64,000 bases of DNA from Cladopsammia gracilis. Its lineage: Eukaryota; Cnidaria; Anthozoa; Scleractinia; Dendrophylliidae. The stretch covers positions 2,442,501-2,506,500 of the forward strand of contig JAJGOT010000028.1 in the NCBI GenBank assembly GCA_022457155.1, written 5' to 3'. The notes under the pieces were generated by a model, which worked only from the letters and a program-made list of their open reading frames with translations, ran no database searches and was not told the DNA's origin. The translations under genes and the position numbers were made by a program. This document shows, piece after piece, positions 11,245 through 23,034 of this stretch (the first letter of the stretch is position 1; the number at the start of each line of letters is the position of its first letter).

Positions 11245-11543
11245 GACTACAATCTCGGACAGAACTGCTGAGACACTTAGGTAAATTGTCAGCATTTTTC
11301 AGCATTTAAAAGGAATTATCATATCTACCTCCCCCTACCCCCCACAAAACAATGTTGTACGCACTCAAAAAGCGTCCCTGATCTCTGACCAACCCTTCTA
11401 AGCAACATTGAACGGAAGGGGGAGGGGAGGGCTTCGATAAATGTGTTTTTTGACAGGACATAATGTTTCCGCATGCAAGAGGGTTGTCTTGCGTGCGGAA
11501 ACACTACCGTCTCAACGAGTTGTGTCCGAGATTGTATATAGTC
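11245..11543. repeat. Inverted-repeat element with internal hairpin
   Basis: GACTACAATCTCGGAC (11245) is mirrored by GTCCGAGATTGTATATAGTC (to 11543). An inner hairpin has arms GTTTCCGCATGCAAGA (11465-11480) and TCTTGCGTGCGGAAAC (11487-11502). It looks like a small MITE. Confidence 0.45.
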
Positions 11544-11890
11544 AAAAAACTGTAACCGATATAAACAGAAATGCAAACGATGTTCCCTGACCAAGATACT
11601 TTCAAACATATAAACCATCAACTCAGCCGAAAGTGAAACGATGGAGATACTGGAGATGACGAACTTTACCGATCTCGATAACTTGAAAGTCCTACTGCCA
11701 AAATGCCAAAAAGTCCAGCAAAATAAACACTACACACTGACTATTGTATAAAAATAGCACTGAGTTGAAAGCTGCTGTAGCGTAACCATTAATAAAATAC
11801 TTAACTAAAACAAAGCATGCGAAACGTATCCTTAGGTGGAATCGCCGCTACAGTTTATTTCGGAGAAAAACCTTAAGGGGGACGGCAGAG

Positions 11891-11909
11891 ACCCCCCCCC
11901 CCCCCCCCC
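11891..11909. repeat. Poly-C tract
   Basis: Homopolymer of about 19 C. Its length is uncertain because such tracts are error-prone in sequencing. Confidence 0.7.
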
Positions 11910-11944
11910 GCCCTGTACGTCCGAGGGTTAAACTACGTTATTTC

Positions 11945-12817
11945 ATGGTAACAATCAGTTACATAATGCTGAATTCTAATAAACGCCAGACCTCAATTGA
12001 ATGCCGGTACGAACCACGAATAAACACCGGGCGCGTTTATTTGAAACTCGACCTTGTCGACCGGAGTTTATTTGAACCCGGCGCTTCATCGAGAAAATAT
12101 AGTTCTAGCTATTCTATTTCGCCAATGCACGTCGTCCACTTTTGCAGAATTGGGGAGGAGAACACAATAGCAGTATATTGTACATTCCTATTTATATTGT
12201 GGAAAATAAAGTTCTAAAAACTACTATTTATAAGGCTAAAAGTCAAAAGAAAAAAAGATGACTTAAGTAATCGAAAACATGCGAATATTATTATATGGAC
12301 AAAGTTCTAAAACACTTTAACTTCTTAAAAGGCTTTCTATTTCACCAATGTCAACTAAGTAAGACTAAAATCAACGAGAAAAATATTAGTACTACACTGT
12401 ACATTCCTCTTTAAATTGTAAAAAAGAACTCAGATGTTTAAAACTTAATGACTTCTTTGAAACTTGTTTAAAGTTAGTACGATTGCTTTTGAGCGAAATT
12501 AAACAAGTACTAACTACGGAAGTTAAGCTTGATCACAATTGGTCGCTTCTCATTGCAGCTTCATTCCTGTTTCTTCAGTTAATTTCAGTAGAGGTCCTGA
12601 AACAGGCTTCCGTTTTAGTCCTGTAACAGAATTAGGATGCTGATGTTAAATATTATCCTTTAATCATTATAATACTGGTAACATGAAGGGCCCAAAAAGT
12701 TGTGAAATTAAGAAAAAGTTCGGGTTTCTCTTTATTTGACAGTGTTTCATTAGGCCGCAACGGGTACCCTGAAAAAACATTTGAAGAGGTCGTAAAGGTC
12801 GATCTTACGATTCATAG
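11945..12817. other. No gene seen
   Basis: AT-rich sequence downstream of the CHAT gene. It should contain the last exon and 3' UTR of TPR-CHAT gene 1 on the minus strand, but I could not pick that exon out. Confidence 0.3.
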
Positions 12818-12895
12818 TTAAAATCTGTACTGTTGAACCATAGGTGTACTTAATGAATCCTGTACAATAAGGAATAAGGACAAAAATATACTTAC

Positions 12896-15800
12896 ACTGC
12901 CATTTATGTCCAATGATACATCATCTCCAAGTAAAACAAATGGAGACCAATCTTTAACATCTTTGTATTGCGATGACTCTCTCATCTGCTTCATGGCCAG
13001 GTGAAGAGCTTTACTTGCACTCATTTTCTCCTGGATCAAACACTTGTAGAAGATCTCCATAAAAGCCTTTGTAGCATCATCATCTACAGCCAACAAAGTC
13101 ATCAGAACTGAGCGGGCGCCGGACCCGAGGAAGGCACGAGCGATTCCAACAACACCTTCCGCAGTCAGGATCTTTCCACGAGCACTGTGGCAACAGCTGA
13201 GTACCACCAGTTTGGCTCTGATACCAACATCGGCTATGTCCTTCATTGTCAGCATGAAATCTTCTTTCGTGGGGATTCCAGTAACAGAACTATTAGGAGC
13301 AAGAGCGATCTCTCCTCTCTCTGCATCACCATGTGCAGCAATGTGCACCAAACTTACTTTCTGGATGCCACGTAACACTTCTTCCTTCGTGGCTTCCTCT
13401 CCTACAAGACATGGCACTCCACACAGCCTTGCAACCATCTGTGATTCTTCTCTAGCGCAGGGCAACGGATCTAATTCCATCGACTTCCCATTGACCTTTA
13501 CGAGACCAACTTTCGGGTCTCCTACAATCAACGCTCCAGTGTTGCAGTGATAGTCCGTTGGTGAATCAAGAATGAGCCTGAGTGTTGTTAAAGAGGGAAT
13601 GTGGCGGGTTCTCACAGTTTCTGAGAGGTACTTCCCATTGTCATCCTGTAATGCTGCAAAGGGTTCGAGGAATAACAATCCTTCAGGAACGATGACGATC
13701 TCCGAGCCTTCATCAATGAGATCAGAAAAGGGAGCAACAATGGCCTTGTACAACTTTGGACGATCGAAGCTAAACTCTTTACTTGTTTTTGCTTTTTGGT
13801 TGTCGATGTCGCCTTTACTTGTTTCTGCTCTTTGGTTGTCGCTGTCACCATTACTTGTGTCTGCTCTTTGGTTGTCGCTGTCAAACCGAAGGGAGAGATT
13901 CTGTAAATTCTTGCTTTTGATTTCCGCTACAGATGGCAAGGTATTGTAGATTGCTGAAAGAGATCGATCTTCAAATTGCCTTGGGCTGTTAGGACAATCC
14001 TTGGTTGTTGTCTCAGTAGAAACCTCGCTATAAAGAACTCGCCTGAATCTAACCTGTGCCTTTTTGTCTACAAACCAGATACACAGTTTAGGTCCAAGTG
14101 TCACCACGAAGAGAAAGTTATTTCTTTGCTTAAGGAAAAAGTTTGTCATATCCCTCAAACTCGATTCATTTGTCACATTGGAGGTGCTTTGAATCCCATA
14201 TTGAGTAGCCATCAAATCGCCAGTGCACGAGCTCTCCCTAGTTCTGCAATCAACAGCGCAGCAGTGATTCTATTCAGGCCAATCAAAATTGATATTAAGA
14301 CATTGTAAAGGTCCTTAGAAATGTCTAAATCATCCAGTGAAAGCTTGTATTCATCTGGAAGGTGTTCTCGTAATCTTTCGTGTATTCCAATGGCATTCCT
14401 TGAATAGCTGATCGCTTTCAAAACATTTCCTTGTGACTCATGAAAACGACCCAGGTTATACATTGCTGTGCGTTGAAAATTTCGGGCTTGCAGTTGTTTA
14501 GCAATTTTAAGTCCCTTGTTCTGATAACTCCAAGATTTTTCATACTGTCCAAGATAAAAGTATACAACTCCAAGGTTAAACAAACATGCTCCTTCACCAA
14601 GTTTGTCTTTAATTTCTTGACTGATCTTAAGACTTCTTTCATGATTTATGATTGCCTCGTCATACTGTCCTAAGGCAGAGTACACAAGTCCAAGGTGGCC
14701 GTAGGATGCAGCTTCTCCTCTTCTGTGGCCAGTTGATTGAGCTAGATGCAGACTTTTGAGATGATGTTGAACTGATTTTTCAAATTGTCCCATACTATAA
14801 CAGACTGCACCGAGGTTGTCGTGGCATGACTCCTGTCCCTCTTTATCCCCAGTCTCTTCCATGACCTTCAGCCCTTGCTCAAGATATTCAACTGCTTTCT
14901 CAAGTTGGCCAAGCTCATGGTGGAGTCTGCCAAAACTGTTCATGTATGTCCCTTCCCCTTGACGACCAAAGGTTTTCTTGCATAGGGCAAAACCTTTTTG
15001 AAAATATGTCAGTGAAGTGCTATATTTACCAAGGTAAAAATATACACATCCGAGGTCACAGTGCACTGTTTCCTCGCCTTGTCCATCTTTAAGTTCTTTG
15101 CTGATTTCCAGATTTTTCTCAAACCATTCGATTGATTTCTCGCATCGCCCCACAGCCAAATGTGCACCTCCAAGGTTACCGCAGGATATTCCCTCCTCAC
15201 GGCGCATACCGATTGCTTGGCTAATTTCAAGGGCTTTTTCATAGTGAGCAATCGAATCGTCATAAGAACCGAGGAAATAGTAAACTTTTCCAAGGTTGTT
15301 GTAGCACCTTGCCTCTCCTCTTTTGTCACCAACGTTTTGACTTATCTTCAGTGCTTTGTTTTGAAAATCAATGGATGGTTTAAATTTGCCTTGGTATCTG
15401 TACGCTTCACCAACTGTAGAAAGGCATGAGCGTTGTTCTTGTAAATATCCACTCAACTTAAATATTTCGATGCCCTTTTTAGCATGTTCAATCGCTTTCT
15501 CATATTTCTCAATAGTCACGTAAGCACTAGCGAGTAGGCTGTGAGATTTTCCAATATCTTCTTGGTTGTTATTCGCTTCGTTGATTGAAAGACTCCTCTC
15601 GAAACACGCGAATGCCTTCTTGTAGTTCCCACGGTCACGGTAAACAGTACCGATACCATTTAGACACCCTGCTTCTCCTTCTTTAATCTTAGAAATTTGA
15701 AAGATCTCCAGGGCTTTTTGATAACACGTTAATGACCGATCGTACTGAGCAAGATCCACGTACACATCACAGAGGTTTTTGAGAGCTACTGCCTCACCCA

Positions 15801-16212
15801 CTGTGTGACCAATTTCCTCCATGATTCTTCTTCCTTTCTCATGATTATTGACGGATTTTGCAAGCTGGCCAGTAGAATGATAAACATATCCAACTTTAAT
15901 ATAACAAAACGCTTGACCAAAACGGTCTTTGGTTTTTCGGCTTGCCTCTAGAGCGTCTTCACCTACTTCTATTGCTTCATTCACTCGGCCAAGACGCAAA
16001 AGAGAAGTGACAAATTTCCACCCAGTGTTGCAAATGCTCGGACTCTGGTGTGAAGACTGTCCGTCATTGCTACTGACACGGCTGCTCTCTGTTACGGTGG
16101 AGAGGCACTCTTTGTATAAGTCGATTGCTTTGGAGTGACGATGGCTAGCAAGCAAAAATTCCGCTACTACTAAACCAATATTCACGCCATAGTTTTCATC
16201 GCCATTCTGTTA
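12896..16212 (-). pseudogene. TPR-CHAT gene 1 (tetratricopeptide repeats plus caspase-like CHAT protease), frameshifted
   Basis: The exon starts after an acceptor (TTTTTTAACAG|AATGGCGATG, 16212) and encodes about 15 TPRs, each about 40 residues with the NLGxVYxxLGQYxxAI pattern. At 14211 the frame reads GRARALAI-stop. The homologous GRARAL(V/A)DL continues one frame over into MATQYGIQ, so a single missing base separates the two halves. The second half (465 codons) holds the CHAT domain: VPEGLLFLEPFAAL, VGDPKVGL, catalytic His in HIAAHGDAERGE (codon near 13331-13333) and Cys in VLSCCHSARGK, then GVVGIARAFLGSGARSV. A donor (GGCAGT|GTAAGT) at 12896/12895 indicates a further 3' exon. A 12-residue unit repeated three times sits in the linker. 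The family is a caspase/separase-fold cysteine protease; the animal substrate is unknown. A sequencing error at 14211 is the main alternative to a pseudogene. Confidence 0.8.
13776..13890 (-). repeat. In-frame 36-bp minisatellite in the TPR-CHAT linker
   Basis: Three tandem 12-residue units (DNQRADTSNGDS, DNQRAETSKGDI, DNQKAKTSKEFS) lie between the TPR array and the CHAT domain. The repeats keep frame, so they lengthen a flexible linker. Confidence 0.7.
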
Positions 16213-16645
16213 AAAAAGAGAAGATCGTTTCTAGTACATGTTGGTAGAGATTATTCTGGCGATAGATAAAACACTCTGTTTAATAATATGATCGACTAGG
16301 TAAGTTATTATCTTTTAAATAAAGCTTTGATAATAAATGTTGCGTCAATTTGAGCCTAAGTCATGTCTGGACTCAAGCGCAGAAGTTTGTACAAGATCAT
16401 AATGATATGTTTTGATACTTTTTAAATATCACGCAGTTGCTGACAACTGATTTCAGTTTTTGATCTGTTAATTTTTAATGCAATTTGTAGATGTGGCTGA
16501 TGACATGGGCTCAGTGTTTTTGTCTGGGATGTCCTAATGATGTTCAGAGTAAGGCTTTCGTGAACTGGCTCTTTTCAAAGCAACTTTAAACCTTTGTTAC
16601 GGCCTCTGGTGGTGTTAACTGTCGTTAGTAGGCCTACTCTGGGAT

Positions 16646-16737
16646 CTTAAGTCGCCTTAAGTCGCCTAAAGTCGCCTTAAGTCGCCTAAAGTCGCCTTAA
16701 GTCGCCTTAAGTCGCCCTTAGTCGCTTATCATCGCCT
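16646..16737. repeat. TTAAGTCGCC decamer array (left)
   Basis: About nine head-to-tail copies of a TTAAGTCGCC/TAAAGTCGCC decamer directly inside the left terminal repeat of the 6.4-kb element. Confidence 0.85.
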
Positions 16738-16964
16738 GAAGTCATTAAGCTTAAAAAAGGCCTGTACACCTTAAAAATGCCCTAAGAGGTTTCACTTTTA
16801 CTATTTCATGAATATATAATAATTTTATTGCCCCAAATCTCTTTTTTAGTTCCCATATATGATTATATGCTGCAAGGCCATGACCCCATGAGGTAAAACA
16901 CCATGTTTTAATAGTCATGCACCATGCCCTAGTTGCTTCAATTATATTTGTTGAACTCTATAAA

Positions 16965-17494
16965 GGATGGACCATTTTTTTTTTTTTGGGAGGAGGGGGG
17001 GGGGGGGGGGTGTGGGGTGGGGTTGGCAAATACCCCCCCAAAAAAATTCACGCACAGCTAAAGTATAGAAAAGTATAGAAAAATCACAAAAAAAAAATTC
17101 TTGCACAGCCAGAGATGCCAACCTCTGGAGATTAAACATAGGCAGTTTTTTCTAGGCGTGAGGGGGGTCCCGAAATTATTTTTTGGCTTTACCCTCCAAA
17201 GGTGCCATTTTCTGGAGACCCGAAAAGCATTTGTGAAGTTAACATATGATGAAAGACTGCATTTTTGGGGGGGATTTTGGGATAATTTGGGTTAAAATCT
17301 TAGCCTATTGTAGAGAAAAGATCCAAAGTCGCTTTTATCTGGGAGATTTGGTGACCCATGCAGGAGACCGAGAGATTTGTTCCGCATCCGGGTGAGTTGG
17401 CATAAGTGCACAGCCTCAAGATGGGAAAAAAATTCATGCTAAAACAAAATATCCAACCCCCTCCCCACACCCCTAAAAATAAAATGGTCCATCC
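16965..17494. mobile_element. MITE with GGATGGACCATT ends and G-rich tracts
   Basis: GGATGGACCATTTTTT at the left is mirrored by AAAATGGTCCATCC at the right. G-rich and C-rich runs lie just inside. It contains another repeat (17108-17410) and shares end sequence with elements at 38.64 kb and 45.85 kb. Confidence 0.5.
17108..17410. repeat. Dispersed repeat, copy 1 (second copy at 43.8 kb)
   Basis: It shares AGAGATGCCA, the TTTTTGGCTTTACCCTC stretch and GAGAAAAGATCCAAAGTCGC with 43808-44175. This copy lacks the 190-bp insertion found in the other. Confidence 0.65.
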
Positions 17495-17859
17495 CCAAGG
17501 AGGGTACACCCATTTATCTTCAAAAAACTGACAGCTATTTAATATTTAATCTTAGGTTTACTCATATTTCATCGACAAAGTGTTGCTGAATGGTTGAAGT
17601 TGTAGCTTATATTATAATCAACATTTAATATGAGCAACAGCATAAAAAAAAACACTGCTGATCAGCAGTCAATACTGATATAATGGTGTGGGCATTCCTT
17701 CACCTGCAGGGCATTATAACAACAGTGAGAGCTGTTTTGGATCACTAAGATCAGAATAATTTGAAAAGTATTTTGGAGTTAAGCCCAATTATTGCTTATC
17801 ATTTTCACTTTGAGCAAGTAAGCTTGAAAAGATCATAAGCTTAACCAAAGGCAATGTAA

Positions 17860-19444
17860 GAGGGTGGCAAAGGGGGGGGTACGGATCACGCATCACGCCG
17901 AATTTTTAAGTGAAATCACGCATCACGGAGAAAATTTTTAACCAATCACGCGTCACGTAAATAAGGAGTAATCCGGCATTAAAATGGTAACAAAACAACG
18001 TAGAGTCGGCGTGGGCCTACCTATTGAATGCAATGATATTGTATTCATTTTTTTTTTGAAGGATTGCATTTTAATTCATGAATCATAAAATGAAATAAAG
18101 GGTGTTGACGGGCCTAGCACAAATCCTACTAGCGCGTGGTGTGGCAGTGTTATGTCCTTTGTTCACTCGGTTTTTTGGCTGGTTTGACTTTTACAGTTTA
18201 GCCCTGACTAGTATATCTTATAAAAGATCTTCCCCTCTTGTATGAAATAAGGGGAGGCTCTTTATAGATTTGTCTTAGTAAAAGTTGCGATTCTATTAAA
18301 TGTCATTTGTCCATGTTGGGTTGTATTGGGTAATATTTCTTTGCGAGCTTTTGTTTTGTCTTTGAGAGCTGACTTTCTGTCAGAGAATATGACTTCTGAG
18401 AGCACGTTCTCAATGAGATTGTTAGGGTAAGCTCTTAGCCGTAGGTTTTTATTTGAATTTATTGATGTTTTCCTCGAAAGTTTCCGTTGAAAAGTTTGTT
18501 CAATTCTGAGGAGTCTAAGGACCTCTTGAAGAAACCTTTCTTGACTCCCGGTTGGTGACAAGATTTAAAGTGCGTGTATTTCTTCTTAGCATTATTGGCT
18601 TCATTTCGTTTTGCTTGTCTTTTGCGGAAAATGTGTTTCTTATTCAGATATTTTCGTGTATCTGAGACCTTCCGTTTATCAAGACTTAGGGAGCACACGA
18701 GGACGAGATTCAACATGTTTATTATTGGCATTCTCAAGTTCTGACATGTTTTTCACCACTGAGCGCGAATTGTTTGTGTATGAGCTGGACTCTCTCTTGT
18801 ACATTTACGAGTGGCTTAGTGCCTTGTTCTTAGGCTGATTGACATATTAGGTCTATTAGTTTCGTTTGGCTTAGTAGCCTACTCGCTCATCTTCTTTGAT
18901 TTGAATCAATGTTACGATAGTGGAATTTGATTAGCGCTCCTAGTAATTTCTGTTCTGCCTGACATGTTGCCGGCCTGCTTTCTTATGGTTCCGATTTCCT
19001 TCTTGAATTCTTCGTCGGGTCTGATAAGTGCGCTTTGGCGTTGTATCGTAACGTCGCGGACAAGTCTCTTCTACCCTGTGAGCTTCGAGTTTTCTAATTG
19101 CGTTTTCTGATTTCTCGATTCTGTCCTCGCCGTGCCAGGAACGGATTCTCTGGACCCACCACAAAGATCAAAGGTCAAGAAAAGACCGGACAGACCTTCA
19201 ATTAGACAATTTACGTTGAGTCCTTTGAATGTAAGCTTTCTAGTTTTTCAAAGAATGTCGAAAGCATTCACGTATCACGGAAAAATAAAAGGTATATCAC
19301 GCGTCACGCGCTTCTAAAATAGCAAATCACGCATCACGCGGTGCTATCTGATCACGCATCACGCCGTTAATTTGGGCACAATCACGCATCACGCGGTTAA
19401 TTTTGGGGCAATCACGCGTCACGTAAAACCCCTTTGCCACCCTC
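17860..19444. mobile_element. 1.6-kb nested element with TIRs and 6-bp duplication ATGTAA
   Basis: The left end GAGGGTGGCAAAGGGG is mirrored by CCCCTTTGCCACCCTC at the right, flanked by ATGTAA (17854-17859 and 19445-19450). ATCACGCATCACGC motifs repeat inside both ends. It carries a decayed retroelement fragment in the middle. The superfamily is not recognised. Confidence 0.65.
18262..18737 (-). pseudogene. Penelope-like retroelement fragment, decayed
   Basis: Two overlapping minus-strand frames give FKSCHQPGVKKGFFKRS, FLQEVLRLLRIEQ, LIENVLSEVIFSDRKSAL and KARKEILPNTTQHGQ. These resemble the region after the reverse transcriptase core in Penelope-like elements common in cnidarians. A frameshift and no continuation to the GIY-YIG end mark it as dead. 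It sits inside the 17860-19444 element. Confidence 0.5.
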
Positions 19445-20316
19445 ATGTAACTGTATACAAATGTACTTAAGCTTAAGTTAACTTTTAAGCTTACTTACCC
19501 AACGTGAAAGAGCAATCAAAAATGGGCCATTTCTCCCGCATACAACCTCTAAGCTGCGTTCTAGCCATCCAACAATATTCTATTTACAACCAATCGTAAC
19601 TGAACGTTTGAAAACTTGAAGCTTGGTGTTCTAGTACAACTTGTACATGTCATCTTCTTGACAGTTTGATGAAGCAAATAATTTAAATCAACCTGTACGC
19701 TCAAGATTGCAAAATTTGCGTTGATTATGTTACTATGATGGCTCTTTGTCACAAAGGTCAAAACGATTTCTTGTTTTGAACCATTAAGCAGGAATGTGCA
19801 AAGGATTTACAGCTGTTTTCAGCAGGAACTTTGCCTCACTCGAGCAAACATGGCCACCATGCTTCACATGTTTTGACCACGTGACTTCTTTGAACCATGG
19901 ATGCCCACGCACGCGTCCGCGCGCACTCACGATTCGGCAAACATAAACTAAGCTGAAGAGTTGCTGTTGTTGAAATTGAAACACATTCCCACTTTACAGT
20001 ACAGCTACAGGCTGGCTAAGCTATCACTCACGTGCTTTTCCTTCGTGGCGTAGATTGTCAAGCTGGCCTGGAATTTTTGAAATCGACACCAGTGCGAGAT
20101 ACAGTCGCTCTTGTAGCCATTGACTGGCTTCCAGCTTGTATTGCGGAAAGAAAACTAATTCCGACAACTCAATTCGAGGTAAGGTAAAAAGGTAAAAGTA
20201 AATTTCTGAAATTTATTGGTTAAGCGAGCGCGGGAGCTAGTTGCGCGCGAGAGGAAAAGAAACGCGCGAAGCATGGAAACCATCTATGATTGGAAAGGAA
20301 TTCTGGGAGAATCAAA

Positions 20317-20810
20317 ATGGCGGACACCACTTTGTCATTTGCTGTGCATCCGTTTGTGATCCATTATTTTCTGGAAAGTTTTGAGGTAATAATTAACTTC
20401 TACACCGGTAAATCTGTCAACAGCCTCAACAGTAACACGATTTAGTTTTGTTTTGACAGGTTAAATGCTGCCAAGTGGAAAAGTGTGAGAGCATTTCGGG
20501 CCTTGTCAACAGAACTAATCAACCCTGCTAGAAAGTCTGCTACGAGGGTTCGGTTCCCTGTCAGCGGAACTTCCAAGTTTTCAGAGCCGGACAAGTAGTT
20601 GGAGAAAATGGGAAAGATGCGCAATTGAGAAGGACCCTCGCTTACGGTACCAAATATGATATTGGAGTATTCTGTTGGACTAAGGCAGGAGAACAACAAA
20701 TTGGCTGGGTGCCCGACCAAACAGTTTTGGATGTTGTTTGCCAAGCTTTCGAGCCAAAATTGACTGTGCAACTGCCACAACAATGGCAGATAAATTTATG
20801 TAATATGTGA
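20317..20810 (+). pseudogene. Small two-exon gene, unrecognised, with an in-frame TAG
   Basis: Exon 1 (20317-20385) reads MADTTLSFAVHPFVIHYF to the donor GAG|GTAATA. A 74-bp intron ends TTTTGTTTTGACAG, and exon 2 (20460-20810) continues in phase. Codon 47 (20529-20531) is TAG. After it the frame stays open for 92 codons (FRAGQVVGENGKDAQLRRTL, YGTKYDIGVFCWTKAGEQQ) to a TGA. The phase match and protein-like composition support a real gene with a nonsense mutation. I do not recognise the family. It lies inside the 6.4-kb element, so it may be element-encoded or captured. Exon 1 alone plus 24 codons would give a 46-residue product. Confidence 0.4.
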
Positions 20811-21107
20811 AATCGAAAAGTGATATTTAAGTAACTAATTCGATGCCTTTGTTGTATAAATAAGTCAAGCAAAATGTATGTTAGTTTGATTCAGATCAGG
20901 TATCCATTTTTAAGTGAAAAAGTTGGATTTTTTCCCAAGTACTTATAACAAACTTCCTCAGATTTTGTTTGGCAGTGTATGTGATCTTTATATTTTTGTT
21001 TGATTATTGTTTTTATTGCAATATCTTAAAAACTGTTAAGCAGCTAACTAAACTTTTTCTCATTCTAGATAAGCAATATTGTTCCTGCTTCTTGTTTGGC
21101 TAATTAA

Positions 21108-21703
21108 CCCTATTCAGCCTGGGCTTTTTTTGAGTTTCTGAGCCTGGGGGGGTGGGCACATTGTGCCCCCCCCCCCCCCCCCCCCTTCGTAACTTCAAGA
21201 ACATTAAAGCTATGACAATGAAACCTAGAGGGTAAATAGTACGTCCAAAACTGTCTCCTTTGCGGTCCGCACAATGGAACGATGACGTCATATGACGTAG
21301 TCATTAGGTAATTAGTTATGCGGCCGCCATCTTGGATCCGCCATCTTGGATTTCTGAATTTTTTTAAAACCTCTTAAAAACCGTCCAAATTCACCCAAAA
21401 TCAATGAAAACCAATAAATAAACGCTAAATGACGTAAAAATACAAAAGTTATACCAATAAACATTGTTTTTCTTCGTTCAAAGGTATAAATATGCAAATT
21501 TCAAAAAACATGGCTGTCAAAATCTTGTTGCCATGGAAACATCAAGTCACGTGATCAAAAAATTGTCATATGAAATTGTTGCCAGTTAAATTTTAGGAAA
21601 AGTTACAAAGTTTGATGGCGTTTGAATACATACTAAGGAAGTTATGAATGTTGAAAGTTAGCGCGGGCACTTTGTGCCCCCCCCCCCCCCAGGCCGAATA
21701 GGG
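21108..21703. mobile_element. TTAA-flanked MITE (piggyBac-like), 596 bp
   Basis: The ends CCCTATTCAGCCTGGG and CCCAGGCCGAATAGGG are flanked by TTAA (21104-21107 and 21704-21707). TTAA plus CCC ends fit piggyBac. Poly-C runs lie inside each end. Confidence 0.7.
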
Positions 21704-22142
21704 TTAATGTTCTAATACAATTTAGCATTCATGTTATTTATGTAATGTAGTTGTTGTTGTTGTTGTTATTGTAATAATTTGAATCTCAGTATAGCTAAAA
21801 GGGGCTTTAAAATCTGGAAACTGGAGACTTATGGTCAGTTAGGTCTATCTGAGACCAAGTGAACTGATCGTGATAATTTTGTGTATTGAAAGACGAGACA
21901 AACTATCATGAATGCCAGGATTCAAGTCAGGACTCAAGCTATAGCCCTAACCCTAACTCTACGTCAAACCCTAACTGGAGTCCTGGGTCACATCCTGACT
22001 TAAGTCCTGACAGTCGATCGGACCTGGCTTGAATCCTGTCTCATATTTCTCTCCAGAGACCAGTGGCTTGGTATTTAGGTATAGTGATGAAGAGACTGTC
22101 AATAACTTTTTGTTTCATCACTTTTTAGAAACAATTTTTTGT

Positions 22143-23034
22143 TGCCTGAAGTTGCGTTCAGTCACCTTAAGTTGCCTTAAGTCGCCTTAAATCGCCTTAA
22201 GTCGCCTAAAGTCGCCTTAAGTCGCCTAAAGTCGCCTTAAGGTTACAGTGTACCTTCAGATCGAAAATTTATTGAAAATTTTTTTTGGCGTTAAAATAAA
22301 GTTTACAGGATGAACTTTCATCCAAAAAAAAAATTATCGAAAAATAGTGAAAATTGACGGAGAAATGACGGTATAACTTTTGTGGGCGGAGTTTGTTTAT
22401 TAAGCGATATGTTTTTTTAAGCGCCGTTTTCTCAAAGTTAATTTTTCGCTTGTTGGGGACACTTTAAAGAGCTACAACTCAAAGGGAATTTGTTCGATTT
22501 TCCTCAAATTTGGACAGAAGCTAGGCTAACATATAATCAACAAAAATGTGTCGGCGAATTTTTTAATTCCGAAAACTTTTTCGTCAAGAGCCATTTCCGT
22601 GCGATCATTCCAATTGTTTTTCTCCCCTTTTCGAAAATATTCTGTAACTTTTCACTGCAATTGAATATGGGAAATCGCCGACACGTTTTTTTAGCGCTTC
22701 GTGTCCGGAAACCCGAGAATAAATCAAATTAGCAAAATATAATAATCGCTTTGAGTTATAGCGTTTTAAAGCTGATTCGGACGTTCGAATTTAGACGTCG
22801 TAAAAAATTCGACAATTCATTTTATTACCAAATGGTTTCCATATTTAGATAGCCAGCTCTATAAGCTTTAATTTGATATTTGGGTTTAGGTATATTAAGT
22901 GTAATCTTAAGACGCTAGAGCTGTTATACTGGAGACACCCCCGAAGGTACACTGTAACCTTAAGTCGCCAATATTTTCAACTAATTTTTCCTTAAGTCGC
23001 CTTAAATCGCCTTAAATCGCTTAAAGTTGCCTAA
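22143..23034. repeat. TTAAGTCGCC decamer array (right), split by a MITE
   Basis: Degenerate decamer copies at 22143-22240 resume at 22961-23034. The interruption is a 719-bp TTAA-flanked element. Confidence 0.75.
22241..22959. mobile_element. TTAA-flanked MITE inserted in the decamer array
   Basis: The ends GGTTACAGTGTACCTTC and GAAGGTACACTGTAACC are flanked by TTAA on both sides (22237-22240 and 22960-22963). The TTAA comes from the array unit itself. No convincing coding inside. Confidence 0.7.

Noticed and set aside
12818..12895. Extension of the CHAT exon of gene 1 to its ORF stop
   Set aside because: A strong GTAAGT donor at 12895 follows the conserved C-terminal DVSLDING, and the residues after it look like intron.
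16646..16737. Possible CRISPR-like array (regular decamers)
   Set aside because: There are no spacers. It is a simple tandem array in animal DNA.
21950..21985. CCCTAAC-like repeats suggesting telomeric sequence
   Set aside because: Only three scattered CCTAAC motifs, too few and irregular for telomere DNA.
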